Assembly (NCBI RefSeq): GCF_000768555.3
Contig: NZ_KN293977.1
Coordinates: 55,622 to 119,621 of the forward strand
Reading direction: 5' to 3'
Length of the DNA stretch: 64,000 bases
Source: Roseovarius mucosus DSM 17069
GTDB lineage: Bacteria > Pseudomonadota > Alphaproteobacteria > Rhodobacterales > Rhodobacteraceae
Part shown: piece after piece, positions 34,973-43,396 of the stretch
Position numbering within the stretch: the stretch's first letter is position 1
How the letters are laid out: every line of letters starts with the position of its first letter
Notes under the pieces: generated by a model
The model's database searches: none
Told to the model about the DNA's origin: nothing
What the model saw: only the letters and a program-made list of their open reading frames with translations
Program-made: the position numbers and the translations under genes

Positions 34973-36001
34973 ATGGCCACGCTATCGGCACAGCCCGCCC
35001 CCGCGCCCTCGCGCGCGCTGCAAGGGATACTCTGCGTCGAGATCGCCATGCTGCTCTTTGTCGGTCAGGACGCGATGATGAAGACGCTGCTGACCATCTA
35101 TCCGGTCTGGCTGCTGATCTTCGTGCGTTCCATCGTGACGGTTCTGGTGATGACGCCGCTGATCCTGTGGCTGGGCAAGCCGCATCGCCTGCTGACGCCA
35201 CTCTGGCCGCTGCATCTGATGCGTGCGTTCCTTTTTGCCTCGGGCTTTTCGATGTTCTACGCGGCCTTCCCGTTCATGGGGTTGGCCGAGGTCAGCACGA
35301 TCTTTTTCTCGGCGCCGCTCATCACCGCGCTCTTCGCGGCGGTCTTCCTGCGCGAAACGATCGGCTGGCATCGCGGGATCGCCTTGGTGGCGGGGTTTGT
35401 GGGCGTGCTCATCGCGATGAACCCGGCGGGCGAGAACTTTTCCCTTGTTGCGGTCCTGCCGCTGCTCTGTGCCGTGACCTATGCGATTTCCCAGATCATC
35501 GCCCGTCAGATCGGCGACCGGGAGAGCACGCTGACCGTTGGCCTTTATACCCTGACATTCGCCGGAATCCTGATCCTGCCGATGGGCTGGCTGGTCAATC
35601 AGGTGATCGACATCACCCCGGCGACCTATCACCTGCGTTGGGAATTGCCGCCCAAGGCGCTTGACGACCTGCCGCGCCTGGCGCTCTTGGGGGTCATTGG
35701 CATGGCCGCCTATACGCTTGTCTCGCGCGCCTATCAGGTGGCCAATGCCAGCCTCGTGGCGCCATTTGACTATACCTATCTGCCCTTTGCCGCCCTGTTG
35801 GCCTATGTCCTCTGGGATGAGGTGCCAGCGCTGAATACGCTGGCAGGCATGGTGATCATCACCGCCTCTGGTCTTTACCTTGGGTGGCGGGAACTGCGCG
35901 CGTCGCGGCAGAGCGATGCAACGCCGGTCACCGCCGAGGCGATCTTTGCCCCCGGCAGCCCCCTGCCGCCGCAAATTCCCGAGGAAGAAAGCAGCCGATG
36001 A
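34973..36001 (+). CDS. EamA/DMT-family transporter
   Basis: This 342-residue inner-membrane protein has about ten hydrophobic helices in two EamA repeats (e.g. MLLFVGQDAMMKTLL, STIFFSAPLITALFAAVFLR, LIAMNPAGENFSLVAVLP and VANASLVAPFDYTYLPFAAL). A hydrophilic C-terminal tail follows (TPVTAEAIFAPGSPLPPQIP). DMT proteins mostly export amino acids or metabolites; the substrate is unknown. The ATG at 34973 fits the start of the domain. It overlaps a second DMT gene by 4 bases. Confidence 0.9.
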   Translation: MATLSAQPAPAPSRALQGILCVEIAMLLFVGQDAMMKTLLTIYPVWLLIFVRSIVTVLVMTPLILWLGKPHRLLTPLWPLHLMRAFLFASGFSMFYAAFPFMGLAEVSTIFFSAPLITALFAAVFLRETIGWHRGIALVAGFVGVLIAMNPAGENFSLVAVLPLLCAVTYAISQIIARQIGDRESTLTVGLYTLTFAGILILPMGWLVNQVIDITPATYHLRWELPPKALDDLPRLALLGVIGMAAYTLVSRAYQVANASLVAPFDYTYLPFAALLAYVLWDEVPALNTLAGMVIITASGLYLGWRELRASRQSDATPVTAEAIFAPGSPLPPQIPEEESSR

Positions 36002-36903
36002 CAACCATGACGATCCAGCCTGAACGCGATATGCGTGGCTACGTCCTTGTCTTTCTCGCCGGTCTGGTCTGGTCGACCGTGGGCTTGGGGATCCGCCTGA
36101 TCGACGAGGCGCAGGTCTGGCAGATCCTGTTCTATCGCTCGGCCTCGATGACCCTACTTCTCTATGTGGTGATCCGGTTGCGCACAGGCCAGGATGCACT
36201 GCGCCTTGCGCGGCAAATGGGATGGCCGGGGGTGATTGGCGGGCTGTCGCTGGTGGCGGCCTACACGGGGGCGATCTTTGCGATTCAGACCACGTCGGTT
36301 GCCAATGCGATGATGCTTTTCGCCTGCTCGCCGCTCTTGGCCGCGATCCTCGGGCGGATCGTGTTGCGCGAATATGTCCGGCCGCAAACTTGGGTTGCCA
36401 TCGTGGTGGCAGGCTGTGGCATCGCGGTGATGGTCTGGGACAAGTTCGGGGGCGCAGCACTTGTGGGCAATCTCGCGGCCATCGGTTCGGCGGTGGGCTT
36501 TGCCACCTTCACCATCACCTTGCGGTGGGGCAAGGCGACCGAGATGATGCCGGCGATCTTTCTTTCAGGTCTTTTCGGTATGGCGCTGATGGCGGCGATT
36601 TGTTTCTGGCTGGGGTTGTCGCTGCGGATATCCAACGCCGACACCGCGCTGTCGCTTGGCATGGGCGTGTTTCAGGTGGGGTTGGGGCTGATCCTCTACA
36701 CGATCGGGTCTCGCACCGTGCCGGCCGCCGAACTCACGCTTTTGTCACTGGCCGAGGTGGTGCTTGGTCCGGTCTGGGTCTGGCTGATACTGGGCGAGAC
36801 GGCGACAACCAACACTTTGATTGGCGGAACGATCCTGTTGGGGGCGATCGCTGGCAACGCCTTGTCCGGGGCGCGGCGCAGACCGCCCCCGCCGATGCTC
36901 TGA
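35998..36903 (+). CDS. EamA/DMT-family transporter
   Basis: This 301-residue DMT protein also has two EamA repeats and about ten helices (YVLVFLAGLVWSTVGLGIRL, FAIQTTSVANAMMLFACSPL, VPAAELTLLSLAEVVLGPVW). Its start codon overlaps the stop of the first DMT gene (ATGA), so the two are co-translated and may form a heteromer or a duplicated pair; sequence similarity between them is low. The substrate is unknown. Confidence 0.9.
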   Translation: MTTMTIQPERDMRGYVLVFLAGLVWSTVGLGIRLIDEAQVWQILFYRSASMTLLLYVVIRLRTGQDALRLARQMGWPGVIGGLSLVAAYTGAIFAIQTTSVANAMMLFACSPLLAAILGRIVLREYVRPQTWVAIVVAGCGIAVMVWDKFGGAALVGNLAAIGSAVGFATFTITLRWGKATEMMPAIFLSGLFGMALMAAICFWLGLSLRISNADTALSLGMGVFQVGLGLILYTIGSRTVPAAELTLLSLAEVVLGPVWVWLILGETATTNTLIGGTILLGAIAGNALSGARRRPPPPML

Positions 36904-37005
36904 TCGGCAATCCCCTGCCGATACAGTTTGGCTCCGGGAACAAAACCCGTTCCCCTACGTTATCTTGGACGATGTGTTTGAACCAAGAACGGAAAGGGAA
37001 AGATC

Positions 37006-37272
37006 ATGAACCGCAGTCTCATTCTTGCCAGCGTGACCAGCCTTGCCCTGGCAGGGTGCATGCAGGGCGTCAGCGACCGGGAACTTGTGGGCGGTGCGGC
37101 GGGTGCTGCCGGGGGTGCCTTGCTCGCCTCGGCCTTTGATGCCGATTCCGACTGGACGATTGTCTCGGCGCTGGCCGGGGCGGCAGCGGGCACGCTGGTC
37201 GCGCGCAACACCGCGCGCAATCAATGCGCCTATGCCAATGGCGACGGCACCTATCGCACCGTGCCTTGCTGA
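37006..37272 (+). CDS. Small glycine-zipper lipoprotein
   Basis: This 88-residue protein has a lipoprotein signal peptide (MNRSLILASVTSLALAGCMQ, lipobox LAGC) and two glycine/alanine-rich stretches (VGGAAGAAGGALLASAFDA, ALAGAAAGTLVARNTARN) that resemble glycine-zipper domains of the outer-membrane SmpA/YMGG type. A short tail with two cysteines follows (NQCAYANGDGTYRTVPC). GGAAAGGG precedes the ATG. Its role is likely structural in the envelope. Confidence 0.75.
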   Translation: MNRSLILASVTSLALAGCMQGVSDRELVGGAAGAAGGALLASAFDADSDWTIVSALAGAAAGTLVARNTARNQCAYANGDGTYRTVPC

Positions 37273-37298
37273 TCCATGGTGCCTTACTGAAACGAGAG

Positions 37299-37322
37299 GC
37301 GGCGGGCCGCGTCGCCCGCCGC
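37299..37322. terminator. Bidirectional hairpin between lipoprotein and LysR genes
   Basis: GCGGCGGGC-CGCGTC-GCCCGCCGC, a 9-bp perfect stem, lies between two convergent genes and overlaps the last codon region of the LysR gene by design of position. A weak TTAAAA follows on the plus strand. Confidence 0.5.
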
Positions 37323-38213
37323 TTAAAACTGCTTGCGCGCCACGCGCTGTGCGATCTTGACGAAGTTGTGGACATGCACGCCCTGTTCGTCCAACCGGTG
37401 ATTGACCGATAGGCTTGTGCGGGCAATCTCTGGTTCGATCCGGAGGAATTTCATGCCTTTGCGCGGCGCGGTCGCGACCGACTCGGGCACAATGCACACG
37501 CCCTCGCCAATGGCCACGAGGCTGAGCGCGGTTTGCAAGTCCATGCACCAGAGGCGTAACGGCGCGCTGAACCCCGCGTCCTCAACCGCCTTGATCACGA
37601 AATCGGCGAAACTGGGCCGCGGATACTCGGGGTAGAGGATAAGGTTATGCGTCTCGAGCCGTTCGAGCTTGGCCACGGTGCGCCCGCCGGTATCGACCGT
37701 GTCGGGCAGGGCGAGGATCAGCTTTTCCTCCATCAACTCCTTGGTGACAAATTCGGGATCCTTCAACGCGGGCCGGGCAAAGGCCACGTCCAACTCGCGC
37801 GAGACAAGGGCGCGGTGCAATTGCGCATTGTTCATCGGGTTGAGGCTCAGGTTGACCTCGGGATAATTGGCGCGAAAGGATTTGATGATGGTGGGCAGGA
37901 TGCCGAATGTCGCCGAGCCGACAAAGCCGACGCGCAGCCGCCCTTCGGCGCCCTGACCCAAGCGGCGCACTTCGAGCTTGGTATCCTCAAGCTGTGCGAC
38001 AATGGATCGCCCGCGTTCGAGCAAGCGCTCGCCCGCCTGCGTGAGACTGATGGCGCTGCGGCCACGGTTGAAGAGGATCGCGCCCAACTCCTCTTCGATC
38101 TGTTTGATCTGACGACTGAGCGGCGGTTGCGCCATGTCGAGCCGTTCCGCAGCGCGGCCAAAGTGCAATTCCTCCGCCACAGCGATGAAATAGGTCAGTT
38201 GCTTGAAATTCAT
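37323..38213 (-). CDS. LysR-family regulator, CatR/BenM-like
   Basis: This 296-residue regulator has an N-terminal winged helix-turn-helix (MNFKQLTYFIAVAEELHFGR, then LDMAQPPLSRQIKQIEEELG) and a LysR substrate-binding domain (GFVGSATFGILPTIIKSFRA). The N terminus resembles CatR/CatM/BenM regulators that respond to cis,cis-muconate. It lies 93 nt downstream of catA on the same strand, separated by a terminator. Targets are probably catA and the distant catB-ben operon, which share an inverted-repeat element. Confidence 0.88.
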   Translation of the reverse strand: MNFKQLTYFIAVAEELHFGRAAERLDMAQPPLSRQIKQIEEELGAILFNRGRSAISLTQAGERLLERGRSIVAQLEDTKLEVRRLGQGAEGRLRVGFVGSATFGILPTIIKSFRANYPEVNLSLNPMNNAQLHRALVSRELDVAFARPALKDPEFVTKELMEEKLILALPDTVDTGGRTVAKLERLETHNLILYPEYPRPSFADFVIKAVEDAGFSAPLRLWCMDLQTALSLVAIGEGVCIVPESVATAPRKGMKFLRIEPEIARTSLSVNHRLDEQGVHVHNFVKIAQRVARKQF

Positions 38214-38256
38214 GGCACCCTCCAGCCCCGGCTCCAGCCTAGCCTGTTGCGGGCAT

Positions 38257-38284
38257 AAAAAAAGCCCCCGCGTGACGGGGGCTT
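38257..38284 (-). terminator. Rho-independent terminator of catA
   Basis: On the minus strand AAGCCCCCGTCACGCGGGGG is completed by CTT and followed by TTTTTTATG, a classical GC stem with a T tract, 22 nt after the catA stop codon. Confidence 0.92.
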
Positions 38285-38306
38285 CAAGTCTCAGGGAAGG
38301 ATCGTC

Positions 38307-39183
38307 TTACTCGGCGGCCACGGCCTGCGCTGCCGCATCCGCCTTGAGGACGAAGTCGAACTCGAAATGCAGGTCGGTGCCAAGCGTCTCGGGCGCGGGC
38401 TTGAACGTGCCGATCAGGCTGTCCTTGACGGCAAACACGCTGTCATCATCGAGCCATTTGCTATCGCCGTCATAGATTTGACTGATCAACTGGCGATAGC
38501 CGTCTTTCGAGATGATGAAGTGCATGTGGCCGGGACGGTAAGGGTGATGACCCATATAGCGCAGCAGTTCACCTGCCGTTTCAGTATCAGGGATCGGGTA
38601 GGGCACCGGGCGCACGGCGACAAAGGAATAGTGGCCGTTCTCGTCGGTCTCGAAGCGGCCGCGCAGATTGTATTCCGGCTGATCCGGGTCGAGGTTCTCA
38701 TAGATGCCGTTCGGCGCGTCTTCCCAGACGTCGAGTGTCACACCGGCAATGCCGTTGCCCGCCGCATCGCGGATATAGCCCTCGTAATAGGCGGTTTCCT
38801 CGTTGTCGTAATGCTTCTGGATGGTCGAGGCGCCCTTGGGCAGAACGGGCGGATTTTCACGGTAAAACGGCCCCAGCACGGTCGACTCGCTCTCGGGGCC
38901 CCTCGACCGGGTTTGACAGCATGTCCACCAGCACTTCGATCCCTAGAATATCACCCAGAAGAACGAACTCCTGCCGGTTCTCGTCACAGGTCTGCCCTGC
39001 GCGCTTGAGGTATTCACACCCTTCCAAGAACTCACCATGCTGCAGGTTCACATCCTTGCAAAAGGCGTGCAGGTGACGGATGAGCGCGGTCATGATCTCG
39101 CGCTGACGCTCGGTGATGTCACCGTGCTTGCCAAGGCTCGCGATCACCACATCGGTGATGTTTTCCAGATTGACGATTCCCAT
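38307..39183 (-). pseudogene. catA: Catechol 1,2-dioxygenase, frameshifted
   Basis: This intradiol dioxygenase opens catechol to cis,cis-muconate. The N-terminal dimerisation part (MGIVNLENITDVVIASLGKH to VLVDMLSNPVEGP) and the catalytic part (VLGPFYRENPPVLPKGAST, iron ligands in NLRGRFETDENGHYSF and RPGHMHFIISKDGY) lie in two frames. One extra base in the GGGGCCCC stretch at 38895-38902 causes the break. Removing it gives VEGPESESTVLGPFY and a 291-residue protein. All iron ligands are intact. The other frameshifts in this window have the same character, so a sequence error is likely. Confidence 0.88.
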
Positions 39184-39286
39184 GGGTTCTCCTCCAAACG
39201 GGGTTTCATATGGCGCGGGGCAGGCCGGGGCACACCCTCTGGTCCTCGTTGTCGATCAAGGTTGGCGTCAAACCAATGCCGCAGGC

Positions 39287-39302
39287 GGTATCGCGTGATA
39301 CC
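39287..39302. promoter_or_regulatory. Inverted repeat between catA and the SCP2 operon
   Basis: GGTATC-GCGT-GATACC, a perfect 6-bp inverted repeat, lies in the 192-nt divergent region, 104 nt upstream of catA and 74 nt upstream of the SCP2-like gene. It shares GTGATACCC with the repeat in front of catB and is a candidate site for the CatR-like regulator. Confidence 0.45.
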
Positions 39303-39375
39303 CCGTCCGGCATGGATCAAACGCCCCCTTAAATGTCACTTCTAGCACATCCGCAGCATCAGGAGGGAGGCAGAG

Positions 39376-39756
39376 GTGATCGACAGATTTCGCGAGATAG
39401 AGGCACGGCTCAAGGATCAGCCGCATCTCTTGCGCCTTGGACGGCTGTTTTCCGAGACAGTGCTGATCGAGATCGACGGCGAGGAAATCTATCTGACCTT
39501 CGACAAGGGGCAGATCACCTCGGTCATGGCCGGTCCAAGCCGCAAGACACCGTGGCGCTTTGCGCTGCGCACCGATGCCGACGCGCTGGAACAGTTCTGG
39601 CAGGCGCGCCCCGCGCCGGGATTTCACGACATTTTCGGGCTGGCCAAGATCGGGCGCGGACGGATTGACGGCGACATTCTGTGTCTGGTCAAGAACCTGC
39701 GCTTTTTCAAAGAGGTCATGGCGCTTGCGCGTTGCAAAGAGGAGGCAGCCCTATGA
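39376..39756 (+). CDS. SCP2-like sterol-carrier-fold protein
   Basis: This 126-residue protein starts at a GTG preceded by GGAGGGAGG. The sequence (GEEIYLTFDKGQITSVMAGP, WRFALRTDADALEQFWQ, GRGRIDGDILCLVKNLRF) fits an SCP2 fold, which binds hydrophobic or CoA-linked ligands. Its stop codon overlaps the start of the hydrolase gene. Co-transcription with an alpha/beta hydrolase and a BKACE enzyme suggests a binding role in a small catabolic pathway; the ligand is unknown. Confidence 0.8.
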   Translation: MIDRFREIEARLKDQPHLLRLGRLFSETVLIEIDGEEIYLTFDKGQITSVMAGPSRKTPWRFALRTDADALEQFWQARPAPGFHDIFGLAKIGRGRIDGDILCLVKNLRFFKEVMALARCKEEAAL

Positions 39757-40610
39757 GCATCGAGCCAATCACAGGCCGTTACCTGAGCGTCGAGATCGCA
39801 GGTGCCCCGCGCCGCATCTATTTCGAGGAGGCCGGGCAGGGGCGGCCGGTGCTCTGTCTGCATACGGCCGGCGCGGACACGCGGCAGTGGCGGCATCTGA
39901 TGAACGATGCCGAGATCACGGCACATCACCGCCTGATCGCCTTTGACATGCCGTGGCATGGCAAATCCCTGCCGCCCGAGGGGTTCGAGACCCAAGAATA
40001 CCTGCTGACCACCGAGGCCTATATCGAGACCGTTCTGGCGGTGGTCGCGGGCCTGGGGCTGGAGCGGCCCATTCTGGCGGGCTGTTCCATGGGCGGACGC
40101 ATCGCGCTGCAACTGGCGGCGCTGCACCCCGAGCAGTTCAGCGGCTTTATCGCGATCGAGGCCTCGGATTTTCAACCCGCGTGGTATGACATCGACTGGT
40201 TCCACCGCCCCGATGCGCATGGCGGCGAGATGGGCGCGGCGCTCGTGTCGGCCAATATCTCGCCCTATGCGCCGAATGCCGAGCGCTGGAACACGCTCTG
40301 GATGTTCATGCAGTCGGGGCCGGGCGTGTTTCGCGGCGACCTGAGCTTCTACACCCGCGACGACAGCCTGATCGGGCGGCTGGCGCAGATCGACACCGCG
40401 CGGACCCCGGTTCATCTGCTGGTCGGGGCCTATGATCTGACCTGCACGCCCGAGGATGCGAAACGCACGGCAGCGGCCATTCCCGGTGCCACGGTCGCGG
40501 TGATGGACGAGTTGGGCCATTTCCCGATGAGCGAACACCCCCAAGGGTTCCGGCCCTTTTTCATGGATGCCCTCGCGCGCATGGCGCGCGCATCGGCGCA
40601 AGCGGCCTGA
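39753..40610 (+). CDS. Alpha/beta hydrolase
   Basis: This 285-residue hydrolase has the nucleophile elbow GCSMGGRIALQLAALHP (Ser near residue 110), an oxyanion-hole segment LCLHTAGADTRQWRHL, a probable acid in LLVGAYDLTCTPEDA and a catalytic histidine in LGHFPMSEHPQGF. Its position beside catA invites annotation as 3-oxoadipate enol-lactonase, but the HTAGADTRQW segment differs from the PcaD/CatD consensus and a long insertion follows ASDFQPAWYD. I therefore leave it as an ester or carbon-carbon hydrolase of unknown substrate. Confidence 0.85.
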   Translation: MSIEPITGRYLSVEIAGAPRRIYFEEAGQGRPVLCLHTAGADTRQWRHLMNDAEITAHHRLIAFDMPWHGKSLPPEGFETQEYLLTTEAYIETVLAVVAGLGLERPILAGCSMGGRIALQLAALHPEQFSGFIAIEASDFQPAWYDIDWFHRPDAHGGEMGAALVSANISPYAPNAERWNTLWMFMQSGPGVFRGDLSFYTRDDSLIGRLAQIDTARTPVHLLVGAYDLTCTPEDAKRTAAAIPGATVAVMDELGHFPMSEHPQGFRPFFMDALARMARASAQAA

Positions 40611-40624
40611 GAGGAGGGGCTGAC

Positions 40625-41485
40625 ATGACCAAACCCTGCATCATCTGTGTGGCGATCACCGGCAGCCTGCCGCAGAAATCCGACAATCCGGCGGTGCCGA
40701 TCACCGTGGCCGAACAGGTCGACTCCACCCATGAGGCCTATGAGGCTGGGGCCAGTATCGTGCACGCCCATGTGCGCAACGACGATGGCTCGTCTTCGTC
40801 CGACCCCGAGAAATTCGCCCGGCTCAAAGAAGGGATCGAGGCGCATTGCCCCGGCATGATCGTGCAGTTCTCCACCGGCGGGCGTTCTGGCGCGGGCCAG
40901 ACGCGGGGCGCGATGCTCTGCTTGCGGCCCGACATGGCCTCGCTCTCGGTCGGGTCCAACAATTTCCCCACTCGCGTTTATGAGAACCCGCCCGATCTGG
41001 TCGATTGGCTGGCGGGGGAAATGCGCACCCACGAGGTCAAGCCCGAGATCGAGGCGTTTGACCTGAGCCACATCCTCAAGGCCAAGGAAATGGCGGATCA
41101 CGGCCAACTTCTCGGCACGCCCTATGTGCAATTCGTGATGGGGGTGAAAAACGCCATGCCGGTCGACCGCGATGTGTTCGAGTATTACATCCACACGGTC
41201 AATCGCCTGTTCGGCCCGGATGCGCCCTGGTGCGCGGCGGGGATCGGGCGACACCAGATCACGCTCAATGAATGGGCTGTGGCGGCGGGTGGGCATGCCC
41301 GCACCGGGCTTGAGGATAACGTGCGGCTGGATCGCGACACGCTGGCACCCTCGAACGCCGCTCTGGTGCGCCGCGTTGTCGACATCTGCGCGCGTCACGA
41401 CCGCCCGGTGGCCACCTGTGACCAGGCGCGGCAGATGCTGGGCCTGCGTGCCCAATGTGGTCTCAAGGATGACAAAGTGGCGTGA
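40625..41485 (+). CDS. BKACE-family beta-keto acid cleavage enzyme (DUF849)
   Basis: This 286-residue TIM-barrel enzyme cleaves a beta-keto acid with acetyl-CoA into acetoacetate and a new acyl-CoA. Metal-binding histidines are in SIVHAHVRNDDG, with ITGSLPQKSDNPAVPIT and STGGRSGAGQTRG as substrate-site segments and a C-terminal AAGIGRHQITLNEWAV. Kce (3-keto-5-aminohexanoate cleavage) is one member, but most of the family acts on other beta-keto acids. It is the third gene of the SCP2-hydrolase-BKACE operon. Confidence 0.9.
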   Translation: MTKPCIICVAITGSLPQKSDNPAVPITVAEQVDSTHEAYEAGASIVHAHVRNDDGSSSSDPEKFARLKEGIEAHCPGMIVQFSTGGRSGAGQTRGAMLCLRPDMASLSVGSNNFPTRVYENPPDLVDWLAGEMRTHEVKPEIEAFDLSHILKAKEMADHGQLLGTPYVQFVMGVKNAMPVDRDVFEYYIHTVNRLFGPDAPWCAAGIGRHQITLNEWAVAAGGHARTGLEDNVRLDRDTLAPSNAALVRRVVDICARHDRPVATCDQARQMLGLRAQCGLKDDKVA

Positions 41486-41516
41486 TCCCATGGTGAATGG
41501 GCTGGTCCTGCGCCGG

Positions 41517-42194
41517 TCAGCCCGTCACCATCCCATCCCCTACCACGATTTGCCGCCGACAGAGCGATGCGATCTTGTCGTCATGGGTCGAGATCAGAAA
41601 GGTCGTGCCTTCTTCGCGGTTGATCTCGGCAATCAACTCCATCACCTGCATGGCCGAAACGCGGTCGAGATTGCCTGTGGGCTCGTCTGCCAGCACGAGT
41701 TCGGGGCTGTTCATCAGCGCGCGCGCCACGGCGACGCGCTGCTTTTGTCCACCAGAGAGATTGGTGGCGGGAAAATGGATCCGCTCCGCCAGCCCCATCC
41801 GCGCCAAAAGATCGCGCCCGCGTGCTCGTGCCGGGGCGGTTTCCCGGCCTTCGCGGACAGCCGTCGGGAAAATCACATTCTCCAGCGCCGTGAAATCCGG
41901 CAAGAGATTGTGGAACTGAAAGACAAACCCGATATGGGCGTTGCGAAATTCGGTCAGCGCCCGATCGTCTGCGGCAATGAGGTCTTGACCCAGCATGACA
42001 TGCTGGCCCGAGGTGGGTTTCATCAAGGTGCCAAGGATGGTCAGTAGCGTGCTTTTGCCCGATCCGGATGGTCCCAACAAAGCCGCCATTTCGCCCGCAT
42101 CAAGCCGTAGGGATAGTCCGCGCAGGACGCGGGTCGCGGCCTCGCCGGTGCCAAAGGTCTTGACCAGATCGCACACCTGCAGAAGCGCTGTCAT
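41517..42194 (-). CDS. MacB/LolD-type ABC transporter ATPase
   Basis: This 225-residue ATPase has Walker A GPSGSGKSTLLTILGTL, signature LSGGQKQRVAVARALM, Walker B LVLADEPTGNLD and H-loop ISTHDD. The sequence class is LolD/MacB (type VII, mechanotransmission). Its start overlaps the permease stop by 4 bases. Confidence 0.92.
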   Translation of the reverse strand: MTALLQVCDLVKTFGTGEAATRVLRGLSLRLDAGEMAALLGPSGSGKSTLLTILGTLMKPTSGQHVMLGQDLIAADDRALTEFRNAHIGFVFQFHNLLPDFTALENVIFPTAVREGRETAPARARGRDLLARMGLAERIHFPATNLSGGQKQRVAVARALMNSPELVLADEPTGNLDRVSAMQVMELIAEINREEGTTFLISTHDDKIASLCRRQIVVGDGMVTG

Positions 42195-43396
42195 TGGCCG
42201 ATTGCCGTGACCGGATCGACCCGAGCCGCAGATCGCGCGGGCAGGATCGAGGCGAGGATGGCACCAATCACCGTCAGGGTGATGGCCAGCCCGTAAGAGC
42301 CCTGAGTGATGTCCATCGGCAGGGTGCCCGGCTTGAACGCTTCGCGGGGCGGGAAGGGCAGGAGGGCCAGATACCCGAGCCCCGCGCCCATGATCCCGCC
42401 CATCAATCCAATAAGCGCCCCTTGGGTCACAAAGACAAACACCACAAAACCGCGCCCCGCGCCCATCGCGCGCATGATCCCGATTTCCGGGCGGCGGCGG
42501 TAGGTCGAGAGCAAGAGCGCCGAGGCCACCCCGATCACGATTGTGATAAGCGCGAAGGTCTTGAGGAAATAGCCGGTCTGCGCCTGCGCGCTCAGCGCCT
42601 CCATCAACTGCTCTGCCCCGTCGGTCCAGGGCACCGCATCGAGCCCGGTCAGCCCGCGAATGCGCAGCGCCGTGGCATCGGCGGCGTTGAGGTCAAAAAG
42701 CTTGATCTCGATCTGGCTCACACCTTGCGGCATGGCAAAGAGCGTGCGCGCGGTCGAGAGGCTGACAAAGGCGCGTGCCCCGTCCAAGGCGCCGTTTCCT
42801 GTCTCATAGATACCGGAGAGTGTAAGCAGGGCCGTCACGCCCTCAGAGCTTTGCAGGCGCAGCGGCTGATTGAGCGACAGATCGAGATCATCGGCCAGTT
42901 CGCGCCCCAGCACGATCAGCCCCGCGCCCAGCCTCGCGCGCCCTTCGACCATATACCCCTCCAGATCGAGGATGGCGGATTCGCGCCCCGGCTCGACCCC
43001 GGTCACGCTGACCTGTTCGACCTGTGCGCCACGCGTCAGAAACCCGGCACCGGTGATCTGCGGTGAGACCGCCTTGACCCCCGGCACCGCCTCGATAAGG
43101 GGTAGCCAAGTCGCAGCCTCTGAGAGAGACGCCGTGCGGGTGCGCCCGCGTTCGGCAACCAGCAGCACATGGCCTGCGGGCGAGATCAAGAGGGCGGGGT
43201 CATCCGGTTCGGCCTCGATGGTGACATGCGATATATCGCCAACGGTGCGTGACAGGATGAATTGCGCCAAACCGCCAATCAGCGCCGACATGAAGATGAA
43301 GATAAAAACCCCAACCGCTACCCCAAGCACCAGAAGGGCTGTTTGCGCCTTGCTGGCGGTCAGATAGCGCGCGGCGATCTTGAGCGCGTAAAGCAT
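42191..43396 (-). CDS. FtsX-like (MacB-type) ABC transporter permease
   Basis: This 401-residue permease has an N-terminal helix (AQTALLVLGVAVGVFIFIFM), a large periplasmic domain, and three C-terminal helices with the FtsX motif (TIVIGVASALLLSTYRRRPE then IGIMRAMGAGRG). The start MLYALKIAARYL was chosen by homology; it abuts the adaptor gene stop. It works with the ATPase and the membrane-fusion protein in exporting an unknown molecule. Confidence 0.9.
   Translation of the reverse strand: MLYALKIAARYLTASKAQTALLVLGVAVGVFIFIFMSALIGGLAQFILSRTVGDISHVTIEAEPDDPALLISPAGHVLLVAERGRTRTASLSEAATWLPLIEAVPGVKAVSPQITGAGFLTRGAQVEQVSVTGVEPGRESAILDLEGYMVEGRARLGAGLIVLGRELADDLDLSLNQPLRLQSSEGVTALLTLSGIYETGNGALDGARAFVSLSTARTLFAMPQGVSQIEIKLFDLNAADATALRIRGLTGLDAVPWTDGAEQLMEALSAQAQTGYFLKTFALITIVIGVASALLLSTYRRRPEIGIMRAMGAGRGFVVFVFVTQGALIGLMGGIMGAGLGYLALLPFPPREAFKPGTLPMDITQGSYGLAITLTVIGAILASILPARSAARVDPVTAIGQ

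Noticed and set aside
39753..40610. Assignment as 3-oxoadipate enol-lactonase (CatD/PcaD)
   Set aside because: Position near catA is suggestive, but the oxyanion-hole region and lid differ from the family consensus, so only alpha/beta hydrolase is claimed.
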